Positions 40,977 through 50,487 of a DNA stretch of 64,000 nucleotides are shown here, in pieces. Origin of the DNA: Pycnococcus provasolii (Eukaryota; Chlorophyta; Pseudoscourfieldiophyceae; Pseudoscourfieldiales; Pycnococcaceae); the NCBI GenBank assembly GCA_938743325.2, contig OW568880.1, positions 496,001 through 560,000 of the forward strand, in the 5' to 3' direction. A program made the translations under genes and the position numbers. Positions within the stretch are counted from its first letter, which is position 1; every line of letters starts with the position of its first letter. The notes under the pieces are model-generated. The model searched no databases and was not told the DNA's origin. It saw only the letters and a program-made list of their open reading frames with translations.

Positions 40977-43900
40977 CTACCACTCCAGCATCAGCCAGCT
41001 CGTGCCGCTCGCACGAACGCGCACGGGAACGGACCACGCGCACTTGCCGATGCGGTGGCACGCAGACTCCGGAAGCGACGCGTCGCCTGACACACGAGGG
41101 GGCGAGCGGCTGCCAGGAAGGTGCAAAAGCACGCGCCCAAAGTCCTCGCGGCCGAGAGATAGCACGGCGCACGCGCTCCAGCGCACTGCACCTGGCGGAC
41201 GCGCGGTGGGACTCGACGGCGCGCCTCTACTCACGACCGAATTATTCTGGATGCCCCGCGTGTAGGTGAAGCGCTGAAGTTCCACCGCGCCGCCAGATGC
41301 GTGCATGTCGCTTCCGAGGAAACGAGGCAGTCCACGAGGCGCGACATGAACAGCAAGCAGTGAAGCGGAGCGACGCGCGACGCGCGGGGCACGCAGGCGC
41401 TCCGCCCACCGGCCCGTGGATGCGTCTCTACCAATCTCGTGGTACGTGCCATCCCACAGGTCGACGACGTGCGCGACGGCGTCGTCACCACCAAGCGCGA
41501 CATCCGACGGTGCGAGAATGTCGTCGAGCTTGACGGAACGCTCGCGCGCCGCGGGCACGTCACACCAGTGTGCGAGCAGAACGAGCGTGTACGGCGCCTG
41601 CTCGAGGGTGGTTGCCGCCGTGCCGTTGCATCGGCATGTCGATATCGTCGCGCGCCGCACGAGCGTTTCGGGCATCTCGTTCGTCAGGACGTCGATCGCG
41701 GTCAACTCGCCGCTCCACGATCCGCACGATGGTGCGGGCGCAGCGCCGAGCGCGGGCAGCGCCTTCAGGGCGTAGCGGAATCGATCCGACGGTAGCTTGG
41801 TAACGTCGTCGGACAGGAAGACGAGGCCTCCGGACATCACGACCAGGCTCACGCATGCCTTAATGGTCGCCTCGCTCATGTCCGCGCTGCTTCCCTCCGC
41901 ACGCAGGACGAGGCAGTCTGGATTATTCGTGAACCAAACGCGGTGCAGCATGGCACGTGAGCACACGTTGCGCACAACATTTCGCATCGCGGGGAGATTT
42001 GTCTTATCATTGGCAGGCAGCGGGAATGGACCTGGCAGCCATCGGGTACTAGCATCCGCGGAGATGCGCAGCGCGTCGGCCCACCCCACCGCCGATCCAA
42101 GAGGGCACGAGCATCCGACGATGTACACGTCGTCACCCTCGCGTTCCGCCTCCGTGCGCATGCTGGCGAGCGCGTTCGCCATCGCCGCGGCGCGTGTGAC
42201 TGTGTTGTCGCGCCGCGTGCCCGGCAGCGCACCGGCGTGCAGGAAATCGAGCTTGAGGAATCGATAGCCCGCGGCAACGGCACCAGATACGCAGTGCGAT
42301 GCGTACGCGAGCGCCTTTTCGTTCGTGAGGTCAAATCCAAGAAAAAACTTTCCAGGATGCGTTAGCGCCGAGTTGGCGAAGCCGCGCAGTGGAACGTGCT
42401 GCCGCACTTCGTCGTGCTTGCGGATCTTTGGGCTCTTGAACGCATCGCCGTTCGAAGTCGTCTCGTCTAGCGACGACGAGCGAAATGCACGCACGTCAGC
42501 CTTGCCCACGCGCCGCGTGAAGAACTTTGGGTGAGCCCGGGTGATGCCCGCGTCCGTGTCCGCCGTGAACGGCGCCATCCAAAGTCCAGCACCGTAGCCG
42601 AGTTCGAGCCGCAGGCGACGGCTCAGCGCCTCGATACCGTGTGGAAATTTCTTCGTTTCTGGCGAACCCCAGTCACCCCACCGTCGAGCGTAGCCGTCAT
42701 CGAGCTGCACGACGTCGATGAGATCTTCGACAGTCTCCTTGAGGCGTCGTGCGTTTTCTAAAACACCTTCCTCGCTCACGTCGCACATCATCTCGTACCA
42801 GCTGCACCATCCCGTGGGCGGAAGCTTGGCTGAGCGACGTGCACGAGCGTGCGTGGCCACGGCGCGCGTGTACACCGCGAATGGCTGCTGCGGTCCTTGT
42901 GATTCCTTGACTTGGTGCGCATGTAAGATTGCCCAGTCTGTGGCGAGCACTCCGAAGGATGAAGATGATGCGTATGCGCCGCACGGGATCATCGCGCCAT
43001 CGCCATCAGCAAAGAGTGCCACCGCGTCAGTGCCATCCGTCGCCGCGCTCGCGAGTCCGTAGTGCTGCTTCTGGCTCAGAAATCCGTACACGAGTGCAGG
43101 CATCGACGACGTCGTGGATGATTTCGCATCAGGGTGCACATTAGGCGTCACCGCCGCGAACATGTGGCTGTGCATCCATCCACGCCACTGCCGTGCGACG
43201 GGTCCAAATGCACCGTACAGCGGCGTCTCCACGTAGCGAAGTAGCCACGCGCCCACCGCATCAAGACGTGGCGGTGGCCGTGCACCGTCATGGAATGGCC
43301 CGGAGAGAATCCACGGCATTCGTGTCTCGGTGGCTCTCTCGGCACCAGCGACGAGCGGCAAGCTGCCTGCGAAGCTGAAGCTTTGCCAGCCGTTGAAGAA
43401 GAAGCGGCGGCAACTTTTCTGTTCCGTGCTGTCAAGCGTTGGGATCCAAAGGACTGCTCCGGCGACGATGAGGGCGGCAACAACGGCAAGCGCGATCTTG
43501 CCCGCAAAGTCAAGAGGTGTGAGCCAAATTACGACGACGAGTGCAGCAACCAACAGCTGTGCGGCGGCAAGCCGACGCATCGACGGAATCCCCCAGGTGT
43601 TGTGATGCTGCTCGAGAACGATCGACTCGATGTCTTCGTGCGCGATTGTTTGTTTCTGCTTGCTTTGGGTTTGCTGAACCCACGTCGCACGCGCGCTTGG
43701 AATGACCGCGATCGTTTCGACGCGCCAGCCGACGACGTCTGAATTTTTGTCTGTGTCGTGTGGTGCGAAGGCGACGGCTGCACGCACGACCATCGCGTCG
43801 ACGTCGTTGTTGTTCATTGGCACGCCGGCCGTCCACTTGACGGACACCTTGGCGGTTGCGTCTGGTACGACTTCGCTCGTTTCCACCGTAGCGGCGTGCA

Positions 43901-44315
43901 CGCGTCCGACGCCGTCAACGACGAGGTCGTTTTGTGTACTGATGTTGAGTTGTTTCGCCGTTGTGTAAAATCGCACGCACCACGGTTGACTTTCTCTGAA
44001 TCCCCAGATTTTCCCTCGCCTGACTGTTTTCGCGTATACTTCGACAAGCGGGTCTTGTTTCCCTCCCGAGGAACGGAGTTGCAGCACACCACTGGCTGCC
44101 GGACATGACGAGCTCTCACCACCATCATCATCGCCAACAAAGGCAGACGACGCCGATGACGACGCCGTGAACGTCCACCCATCTGAGCAAGTGATGGACA
44201 AGGAACCACCCCCAAAGTCAGCCGAAGCAGCAGCCGAAGAACCACCACCACGAGCAGCACCCAGCGAAGCAGCCGAGCCAGCAGACTCCAGCTTCTCCTC
44301 CACAAGCAGACGCAT
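40977..44315 (-). CDS. Membrane-anchored GH36-type alpha-galactosidase-like enzyme
   Basis: The C-terminal 600 residues follow the GH36/clan GH-D barrel: GWCSWYEMMCDVSEEGV, VVQLDDGYARRWGDW, GLWMAPFTAD, then FLKLDFLHAGALPGTRRD, whose Asp (about residue 689) is the nucleophile. RISADAS has the acid/base Asp (about 753). The NPDCLVLRAEG loop follows. The family releases galactose from raffinose-type sugars or transfers it; the LDFLHAG form is nearer to alpha-galactosidases than to plant raffinose synthases (KVDxQ). The 1,112-residue protein also has two adjacent hydrophobic helices at about 250-300 (LLVAALVVVIWLTPLDFAG, then VVAALIVAGAVLWIP), so it is probably membrane-anchored. The N-terminal 250 residues are unassigned. 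Confidence 0.82.
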   Translation of the reverse strand: MRLLVEEKLESAGSAASLGAARGGGSSAAASADFGGGSLSITCSDGWTFTASSSASSAFVGDDDGGESSSCPAASGVLQLRSSGGKQDPLVEVYAKTVRRGKIWGFRESQPWCVRFYTTAKQLNISTQNDLVVDGVGRVHAATVETSEVVPDATAKVSVKWTAGVPMNNNDVDAMVVRAAVAFAPHDTDKNSDVVGWRVETIAVIPSARATWVQQTQSKQKQTIAHEDIESIVLEQHHNTWGIPSMRRLAAAQLLVAALVVVIWLTPLDFAGKIALAVVAALIVAGAVLWIPTLDSTEQKSCRRFFFNGWQSFSFAGSLPLVAGAERATETRMPWILSGPFHDGARPPPRLDAVGAWLLRYVETPLYGAFGPVARQWRGWMHSHMFAAVTPNVHPDAKSSTTSSMPALVYGFLSQKQHYGLASAATDGTDAVALFADGDGAMIPCGAYASSSSFGVLATDWAILHAHQVKESQGPQQPFAVYTRAVATHARARRSAKLPPTGWCSWYEMMCDVSEEGVLENARRLKETVEDLIDVVQLDDGYARRWGDWGSPETKKFPHGIEALSRRLRLELGYGAGLWMAPFTADTDAGITRAHPKFFTRRVGKADVRAFRSSSLDETTSNGDAFKSPKIRKHDEVRQHVPLRGFANSALTHPGKFFLGFDLTNEKALAYASHCVSGAVAAGYRFLKLDFLHAGALPGTRRDNTVTRAAAMANALASMRTEAEREGDDVYIVGCSCPLGSAVGWADALRISADASTRWLPGPFPLPANDKTNLPAMRNVVRNVCSRAMLHRVWFTNNPDCLVLRAEGSSADMSEATIKACVSLVVMSGGLVFLSDDVTKLPSDRFRYALKALPALGAAPAPSCGSWSGELTAIDVLTNEMPETLVRRATISTCRCNGTAATTLEQAPYTLVLLAHWCDVPAARERSVKLDDILAPSDVALGGDDAVAHVVDLWDGTYHEIGRDASTGRWAERLRAPRVARRSASLLAVHVAPRGLPRFLGSDMHASGGAVELQRFTYTRGIQNNSVVSRGAPSSPTARPPGAVRWSACAVLSLGREDFGRVLLHLPGSRSPPRVSGDASLPESACHRIGKCAWSVPVRVRASGTSWLMLEW

Positions 44316-45230
44316 ACCTTAACAACAGAAGAAACAGCTGAAACAGAAACAGAAACAGAAAATGAAAACGAAAAAATCGAGTTCACAAGGAAGTTTTCGA
44401 TAAAAATGAAAAATGACACGTGGAAAATCAATCAACTTAGCAGAAAACAAAAAAGAAAACAACGGATAGGATTTGTTTTGTGGTTTCCCAAGAGCTTCTT
44501 CTTCTGAATTCTTCTCGGATGGGCCGGCCCCTCCCTCCTCCCCGCTTTGGTCAGTCAGGCCCCGGACACCCCCGGAACCCGTCCGGGCCCGTCCCCGGAT
44601 CCCTTCCGTTGTCAGTGGGCCCGCCGCGGCACACGAGACTCCATCGACGAGCCGCACAAACTCGAATCGTCCGCCGATGACCAATCTCGTTGTCAGTGTG
44701 CGTAGTTTCACCACCCTCGTCTACTTCTTGGACCGCGGCCTCCGGAGGCCTCAGGAGGCCTCAGACCCCTCCGGAGGCCTCCGGAGGCCGCGCTTTTGGC
44801 GAGGCCTCTTGAGGCCTCCGGAGGGGTCTGAGGCCTCCTGAGGCCTCCGGAGGCCTCCGGAGGGGTCGGAGCGGGGGGGGGGGGGGGGGGGTGTTGGTTG
44901 CCCGTCTGGTGTAAGGAACGACGAGTGACGCGCGGCGTGAAAGTAGTTTCAGTTTCGGAAAAGTTAGAGTGGTGTGCTGGAACGCGCCGCTGCCTGGAGG
45001 TGGTGGTAGCGGTGTGTGTAGTTGTTGTTCTCGTAGTGTCCCCCCGGGACCGGTGTCACCCTCAGACGCCATTGTTGTTGGTCGTATGAAAGTAAGTAGT
45101 CAAGAATGACGTTACAAAGAAGGTGAAAGTAAAGCGCGCGCCGCCAGCGCGCCGCCAGTTTAGCGCGTTAGTCAATCAGCGCCAATCACATCAAATCACC
45201 TTCAGAAAGAACGTCTTGAACAATTATTCC
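44316..45230. other. Non-coding, repeat-rich spacer
   Basis: It contains an AAAC/GAAAC run near 44330-44370, CCGGGCCC-rich sequence (44520-44620), the giant hairpin (44737-44855), a G19 run (44873-44891) and two inverted CCAAT-like motifs near 45172-45186. No gene is supported. Confidence 0.6.
44737..44855. repeat. Giant GC-rich inverted repeat, 53-bp arms
   Basis: The left arm (44737-44789) and right arm (44803-44855) are reverse complements with only two mismatched positions, around a 13-base spacer. Each arm is itself made of small palindromes (AGGCCT and TCCGGA). A run of 19 G follows at 44873-44891. Confidence 0.9.
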
Positions 45231-45378
45231 CAAAGGGGGTGTTTATAGTGGGCTGTCATTCCCACACAATAAACACACTACGTCCTGAAAAAGTCAAGAC
45301 GGTTTTTCCAAAATCAAACCCACAAAACAAATCTCCAGTGGGGGTTTCACCAGACAACAAACCCCCAATCAGTGTTCA

Positions 45379-46042
45379 TCACTCCTCCTCAATCGTCGCA
45401 AGGTCTCGTGACTTGCGGCGATTGCTCTGCAGGTCAATATCTCCGCCATTCAGCGCAGCTGTGGCTAGCCTGTCATGCGTAGCCCTCGGTAGCGGCTTCG
45501 TGAAAAGGTCTGCGAGCTGCAAGTCTGTCGAAATGTATGAGATCTCCAGCGCGCGCGCCAACACGCGTTCCCGTACCGATTTGATTCTGTAGTCGACGTG
45601 TTTAGTTCGTCCGTCGTACTTGGTGTCGTTGAGAACGGTCAGCGATTGATCGCCTAATTGGTTCAGATGGCAAGGTAATGTGCCGTGGGAACTGTTGTAC
45701 TAGACGTACTGATTGCTTGAGGTAGTAGTGGACGATCCCATCGTGCTGTGACGGTCGTAGCAGAGCTTCGCCAAGATTATGCAGCTGTATGAATGCACGA
45801 AAATCTCTTTTGAAGTCAGTGTAATCTTCCGGTTGAGCTGTAAATGGAGGTGGGAGCTTCGGTAGCGGTGTAGGGAACCGTTCTTGAGGAGGAGGAGAAG
45901 GTGGTGGAGCATGTCTTACAAATGAAGGTGGAGGAAAAGCATGTGTTGTAATCACATCGTATGCCTCTTCCCCAGTCATAAACGTGAATGTTGCCCCTTT
46001 GAAGTGTTTCATGACTTCTTGCTTGTCAAGTCTCGACGGCAA
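45379..46042 (-). mobile_element. Ty1/copia LTR retrotransposon fossil (broken)
   Basis: The 3' end of a copia-type pol is visible on the minus strand: RNase H sequence KYDGRTKHVDYRIKSVRERV and the family signature LQLADLFTKPLPRATHDRL. Adjacent upstream is a Pro-rich frame with YTDFKRDFRAFIQLHNLGEAL, which looks gag-like. No matching pair of LTRs was found, most of pol is missing, and the copy is broken and probably old. It belongs to a different copia lineage from the element at 59637. Confidence 0.65.
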
Positions 46043-47123
46043 GGAAGATAGCGAATAGAGGGAGGAGCGCCCATCTCTTTCGGAAGCGCATTGCGCCCCA
46101 CGTACGATCCGCTACACACTTGCCGGCACTCATCACTCGACCAGTAGGAGAAGGCGTCATCACACGGCTTACGTGCGTGTCGCACGTCCTTCACGGTCAC
46201 GTCGCTGCTGATGACGCGATCTCCGAGACCGCGGAGCTCAGCGAGCACATCCTCGGCGACGTGCCTACCGTCAGTCCTCTTGGCAAGGGTGATATCGGTT
46301 CCGACGCGCCGCGTGCATTGAAGTTTGCACCAACTTGGAGGACCTGTCGGACCGGGATCCCGAGCGGCCCACCCGGCATGATTCACCATACAACCGTGAG
46401 GGACCAACGAGGTATCCCGGATGGTTGGAGTTAAAATCCCCCTCCGACTGTCCGACCCGAGCTCCGACTCGTTTCGACTGATTTGAGCGAGCATTCTGTC
46501 ACAATCATCCGCTACAGCGCAGCACGCGCAGCACGTCGTCGCGTGCACGACGACGCGCACGCGTCAGTGGCGCCACCGCACTATTTCTCGACGACACGTA
46601 CGGTGCGACCGCTCATCTAGCAGGCAGATGCGGGACTCTTGGAAAGCGAGGCGGAGACGGACGTTTTCCACGCGCGTGTCATCAATGCTTGGGGTGAAGA
46701 CGCTGACGAGGACTTTTTTGATAATATCTCGTAGGAGTTTGTGTGTACATTGTTTGTAAATACATTATTGCAGTCTCAACTCCAAGACATCCCCCTTTCC
46801 CACAAATTGGACTCCTCTACTAGATACTACTCTAGCGGCAGGTAGAGTAGTAAGTGTGACCCTTGAGTCATCGTGTTGATGCACGGTTGGTGGCGCTGGC
46901 GACGACATCAACGAAAACAAGTCGCAACCGGAGCCCTCACTGAGCCAACGAAAGCGCCCTGATAGAGTGATACAACATTCGAAATCACCTGCGCCATGAA
47001 CAAAAACGCGCAGTGAATGAATGGCACCGGTGAATGGGCTGAATGGTGAAAGTGAATGGTGTGAATGGACGACCGTTGGAAAAACTAAAGTGCAAATTCA
47101 TTACTGAATGAGCAATCACAGCT
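46043..47123. other. Spacer, no supported gene
   Basis: An open minus-strand frame (46009-46560) has no recognisable similarity and unusual composition. The region also holds the dispersed 20-mer at 46401-46420, a CGACGACGTG-rich patch near 46520-46560 and T/A-rich DNA near 46740. Nothing else was seen. Confidence 0.4.
46401..46420 (+). repeat. Dispersed 20-mer, second copy
   Basis: GGACCAACGAGGTATCCCGG matches 22128-22147 at 19 of 20 positions. Confidence 0.6.
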
Positions 47124-48299
47124 TTACTTTCCCAAACCGAACGTGGAAACGAACTCGGCGTAGTCAATGTGCCCTTCGTCGACGGTGTCTGAGCGGTTCA
47201 TGAGGAAGTCAATCTCCGCCGGCGTGACTTGCAGGTTCAGCCGCCTGAGTGCGTACTCGAATTCCTCCCGAACGAGCGAGCCGCTCTTCGACATGTCCAC
47301 CTGGCGGAACACCTTTCGCATGCTGATCTTGTTCGTGGACCACTTAGCCTTGAGCTGCGCGATGGTGTTCAGCTCATCCTCTGTCACGCGCTTTACAAAC
47401 TCGTTGTGCGTTGTTCGCTTGCCCAAGAACAGCGCGTAGTAGTCTGCGTCGAGCGAGTCCTTCATCATGTCGTCGAGCGACAGGTACCCAGACATGTCCT
47501 TGTCGTAGTACGAGAAGAGAGCGATGACGTCTGACTTCGCCACCTGCATGCCGAACAGCTGCAGCAGCTCGGCAAACTCCTTCAGCTCAATCTTGCCCTT
47601 CGCATTTGAGTCGACCGCCTTGAACAGCTCGCGTATCATGAAGTTGCCGCTGTTATTTCCAACCTTCATGTTGGACATGATACGCAGCCGCAGCGTGTTG
47701 CGCAGTGCCGTGATCATGTCAGGGTTGACGCGCCTTAAGTTGTGCGTGTAGGTTTCTTGAATTTTGTCTGGGTTCTCGGCAAGGCTGATGTACGTGTCCG
47801 CGACGTCGTCGAAGACGTACTTTGCCGGGTGGATGTGGCTGTTCAAGCTGTCGCACATTTCGCGGTATGTGCTCGTGTATCCCGTCTTTCCGTGAACCGC
47901 CTTTTGGTACCTGACATCTCCGAAGACGATGGTACTTTTGAAGGGCGGCGTTCCCTTTTCCGCCGCCTTGATGACCTCCGACGGGTACAGGTTATCGGGC
48001 GGCGCCTTGAGCCAGTTTCGGCTGTCCGAGCACGGGTCTTTGAAGATGGCGTGGTTGTCGAGGAAGGGGTCAACGTGCGGCGCGAGCAGCGTGGACGTTT
48101 CGGGTGGTTGCGCGACGTTTTTCTGCTGGTAGATGGGCGTGTTTCCGAACACTTCCGCCTCTTGCATGTTGTGTCCCGTCCATCCCGGCATTTTCCACGT
48201 TTTATCCGAGTACGGGAACTTGGGCCGACGCATGGACGCGTCGTGCTCGTACTGGTCGAAGAAGCGCGCTCCTGCGGAGGAGGAGGTGTACCGCGACAT
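47124..48299 (-). CDS. Four-EF-hand protein of flagellar-associated type
   Basis: The 391-residue product starts MSRYTSSSAGARFFDQYEHD. The first 200 residues, with short conserved-looking blocks (KTWKMPGWTGHNMQEAEVFG, TSTYREMCDSLNSHIHP), resemble axonemal proteins of flagellated algae and animals. Four EF-hand loops follow: DSNAKGKIELKE, DKDMSGYLSLDD, DMSKSGSLVREE and DTVDEGHIDYAE; the middle two have the best calcium ligands. The frame is open upstream to 48560, but that part is Arg/Ser-rich and probably 5' UTR. If the axonemal assignment holds, the host makes or recently made flagella. Confidence 0.75.
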   Translation of the reverse strand: MSRYTSSSAGARFFDQYEHDASMRRPKFPYSDKTWKMPGWTGHNMQEAEVFGNTPIYQQKNVAQPPETSTLLAPHVDPFLDNHAIFKDPCSDSRNWLKAPPDNLYPSEVIKAAEKGTPPFKSTIVFGDVRYQKAVHGKTGYTSTYREMCDSLNSHIHPAKYVFDDVADTYISLAENPDKIQETYTHNLRRVNPDMITALRNTLRLRIMSNMKVGNNSGNFMIRELFKAVDSNAKGKIELKEFAELLQLFGMQVAKSDVIALFSYYDKDMSGYLSLDDMMKDSLDADYYALFLGKRTTHNEFVKRVTEDELNTIAQLKAKWSTNKISMRKVFRQVDMSKSGSLVREEFEYALRRLNLQVTPAEIDFLMNRSDTVDEGHIDYAEFVSTFGLGK

Positions 48300-48560
48300 T
48301 GTAACCAAGACCAACGAATCCAATCCAATAGAAAAAGCAGCTGAACAAAAAGAACGAGGAACGAGGCCGGCAAACAGTCGTCGGCGCACAGTTCGTCGTC
48401 GGAGAGTCAAAGTTCGCGAGGGAAGCGAGGCGAGGGGAACTTCCTTCGAGACACAGGGAGGAGAGAGAGGCGGAGAGGAGAGGGGAACGACGGGACCGGA
48501 CAGGCGCGGCCGGAACGACAAACCAAAGGCCGAGGGGGAACGATCAACGACAAGAAACAC

Positions 48561-49168
48561 GGAGGCAACCCCTTGGACTTTCCAGGCCGGGACAACTCCA
48601 TAGAAAAACTCAAGGGGACTTGCCTTGGACCAATTTCGCCGCTATAAAATTTTACCGAAGAATTATTAGCCGGCCGCAAATAATAACCTTTATGTAAGGG
48701 CCGCAAATGCATAGTCCTAGGCCTTCGGAAAGAAAAGGGGAGAGGCTGGGAATAATTAACAACAACTCAACAAGCTATAATACAAGGAGGTGCATGCCAT
48801 TTGCAAATATAGGGAATTGTACACGTGATGCCACAATTACAACACTACCGTAGTGGTACAGTTCAGTTCGTTGTGCTGCAGTTCTTCACGAGGAAACGGT
48901 TCTTCACGAGGAGGCATACACGCATTGGCCATTGGGGACCTGGGATAGACTAACTTTAGGTGTGCCCTTCTCTTCTCTTCTCTCAAGTTTTCCCCTTGTT
49001 GTCAAAAAAGCTTGAGGCATAGACGCGTGCTCAGAAGAAGAAGAATTCAGAAGAAGAAGAAGAAGCCTCTCATCAGCTGCCACCAGGGGCCCTTTCCCTC
49101 CGCATCCGCATCCGAATCCGAATCCGAATCCGAGTGCTTGAGCTTGAGCTGGAGCTGGAGTAGCATCC
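48561..49168. other. Divergent promoter region with GAA and CCGAAT repeats
   Basis: It separates the EF-hand gene (minus) from the BAR-like gene (plus). It contains a repeated GGTTCTTCACGAGGA near 48884-48913, a GAAGAA microsatellite (49033-49065) and CCGAAT/CCGCAT hexamer repeats (49100-49135). No gene was seen. Confidence 0.5.
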
Positions 49169-50377
49169 ATGGCGGCGATCGTCAGGCCGTCCGCGCCGCC
49201 TTTCTTAGTGGACTTCACAGCTGGCTCGGGCCCAGCAGTGGTTGGGAGTGGCCCGCGAGTGGTTGGTAACGAAACTGCGGCTGGGCAGGATGACGGGGAC
49301 AGGGACAGGGACTTTGATGAAAGCTCACGAGCTGGTTCGTCATGGTCCTCGGGGCCGCGAACGCCAACGACGCCTGCTGGACCCCCCGGCGCATCGCCTT
49401 TGCGCATCGCCGACTTCGACAGAGACGAAACAAACGCACTTCACAACACGCATAGGCCATATGACAGCCTTAACCTTTGCGAACCTTGGAAACTGAAAAG
49501 CGAGGGAGGAATGGCACCACCTCCGAACAAAATGTGGACTTCGCAGTGGCACCAGGCGAAGCGCACGGTCGTCGAAAGAGTCAGGCAGTACCTCGCCTCA
49601 GGGCGAAAGAGAAAGGACTTCGTCTCAACCGACTGCGCGAGGTGCCGACTCATGTACAAGGAAGTGAAGACATTCAAGCGCGTCGTCGACAGCTTCGAAA
49701 CGGTCGTGCACTCGCTGCGCTACGCGAACGACGCGTTCTTCCAGGAGCTGGCAACCACGCTTGAGTCGAACCTTCCCGTGCCTTTCGAGTTCAGCCGAGA
49801 GACGAACAACGCAAGCAGGGTGACACCGTCGCAGCACACCGTCGCTGGTGGCAGCGGGTCAGGTGTACACATGCGCTTGCTCGGCAGACAGGTGTACCTC
49901 GGCCTTGAGGACTCCGTGCTCCGTCCCATCGGCCAGTGGAAAGCGTGTTTCGCATCTGCCAAGAGGCGCATGGTTGAGCTTGAGGCTCGACGACTGACGC
50001 TCGACTTCCACCGACGCGCGGCAGAGACACTGCTCGCCGAGTACAACAAGCTGCGCATTAAGCCTGTTGATTCGCGTGGTGCTAGGAAGGAGCGCCTGGA
50101 GGCTCGCATGCGCTCGATGCGTGAGAGGTGGCACGTGCGTGATGCCAAACACCGCGCGAGTCTTGTGTCGTACGCATCGTGCGAAGCCTCGGCGTACGCG
50201 GAGCTGCGCTACCTCACATGCACGGCTGCTGACTTGCGTGCGTCGCTCTGCTCCGCCATCGCCGTGCAAGGATCCGGCTTCTCTCTCGCGCGCACGATCA
50301 TGACGCACCGCGTCGAGGATAGGCGTCAGCTGCCCCCTCACTCGCCGTATAAGATGACAACGGTGCACTCCTCGTGA
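49169..50377 (+). CDS. BAR-domain-like protein
   Basis: The 402-residue product has a disordered 110-residue N-terminus. A long helical region follows that reads like a BAR domain: FKRVVDSFETVVHSLRYAND, then DSVLRPIGQWKACFASAKRR and MVELEARRLTLDFHRR, with further helices to about residue 380. BAR domains bind and bend membranes in endocytosis. A Ser/Gly-rich insert (TVAGGSGSGVHM) interrupts the helices. The assignment rests on helix pattern and the P-L-x-x-W-x-R-like turn, not on a diagnostic motif, so other coiled-coil proteins remain possible. Confidence 0.5.
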   Translation: MAAIVRPSAPPFLVDFTAGSGPAVVGSGPRVVGNETAAGQDDGDRDRDFDESSRAGSSWSSGPRTPTTPAGPPGASPLRIADFDRDETNALHNTHRPYDSLNLCEPWKLKSEGGMAPPPNKMWTSQWHQAKRTVVERVRQYLASGRKRKDFVSTDCARCRLMYKEVKTFKRVVDSFETVVHSLRYANDAFFQELATTLESNLPVPFEFSRETNNASRVTPSQHTVAGGSGSGVHMRLLGRQVYLGLEDSVLRPIGQWKACFASAKRRMVELEARRLTLDFHRRAAETLLAEYNKLRIKPVDSRGARKERLEARMRSMRERWHVRDAKHRASLVSYASCEASAYAELRYLTCTAADLRASLCSAIAVQGSGFSLARTIMTHRVEDRRQLPPHSPYKMTTVHSS

Positions 50378-50487
50378 GCTCAGATGATACTTGACTATAG
50401 TTGTTGTAAATAATAAGAATTACTATATCCACGAGCGGAGATCCAGGACGAAACGGGTGCCAAGACTTGTCAAGTGGTTACAACATA

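Noticed and set aside
40977-44315. Plant raffinose synthase
   Set aside because: The catalytic strand is KLDFLHAG, nearer to GH36 alpha-galactosidases than to the raffinose synthase form.
46009-46560. Minus-strand open frame as a gene
   Set aside because: No domain, odd composition, and overlap with the copia fossil region.
48300-48560. N-terminal extension of the EF-hand protein
   Set aside because: Arg/Ser-rich and repetitive with no family match; the ATG at 48299 begins the conserved-looking part.
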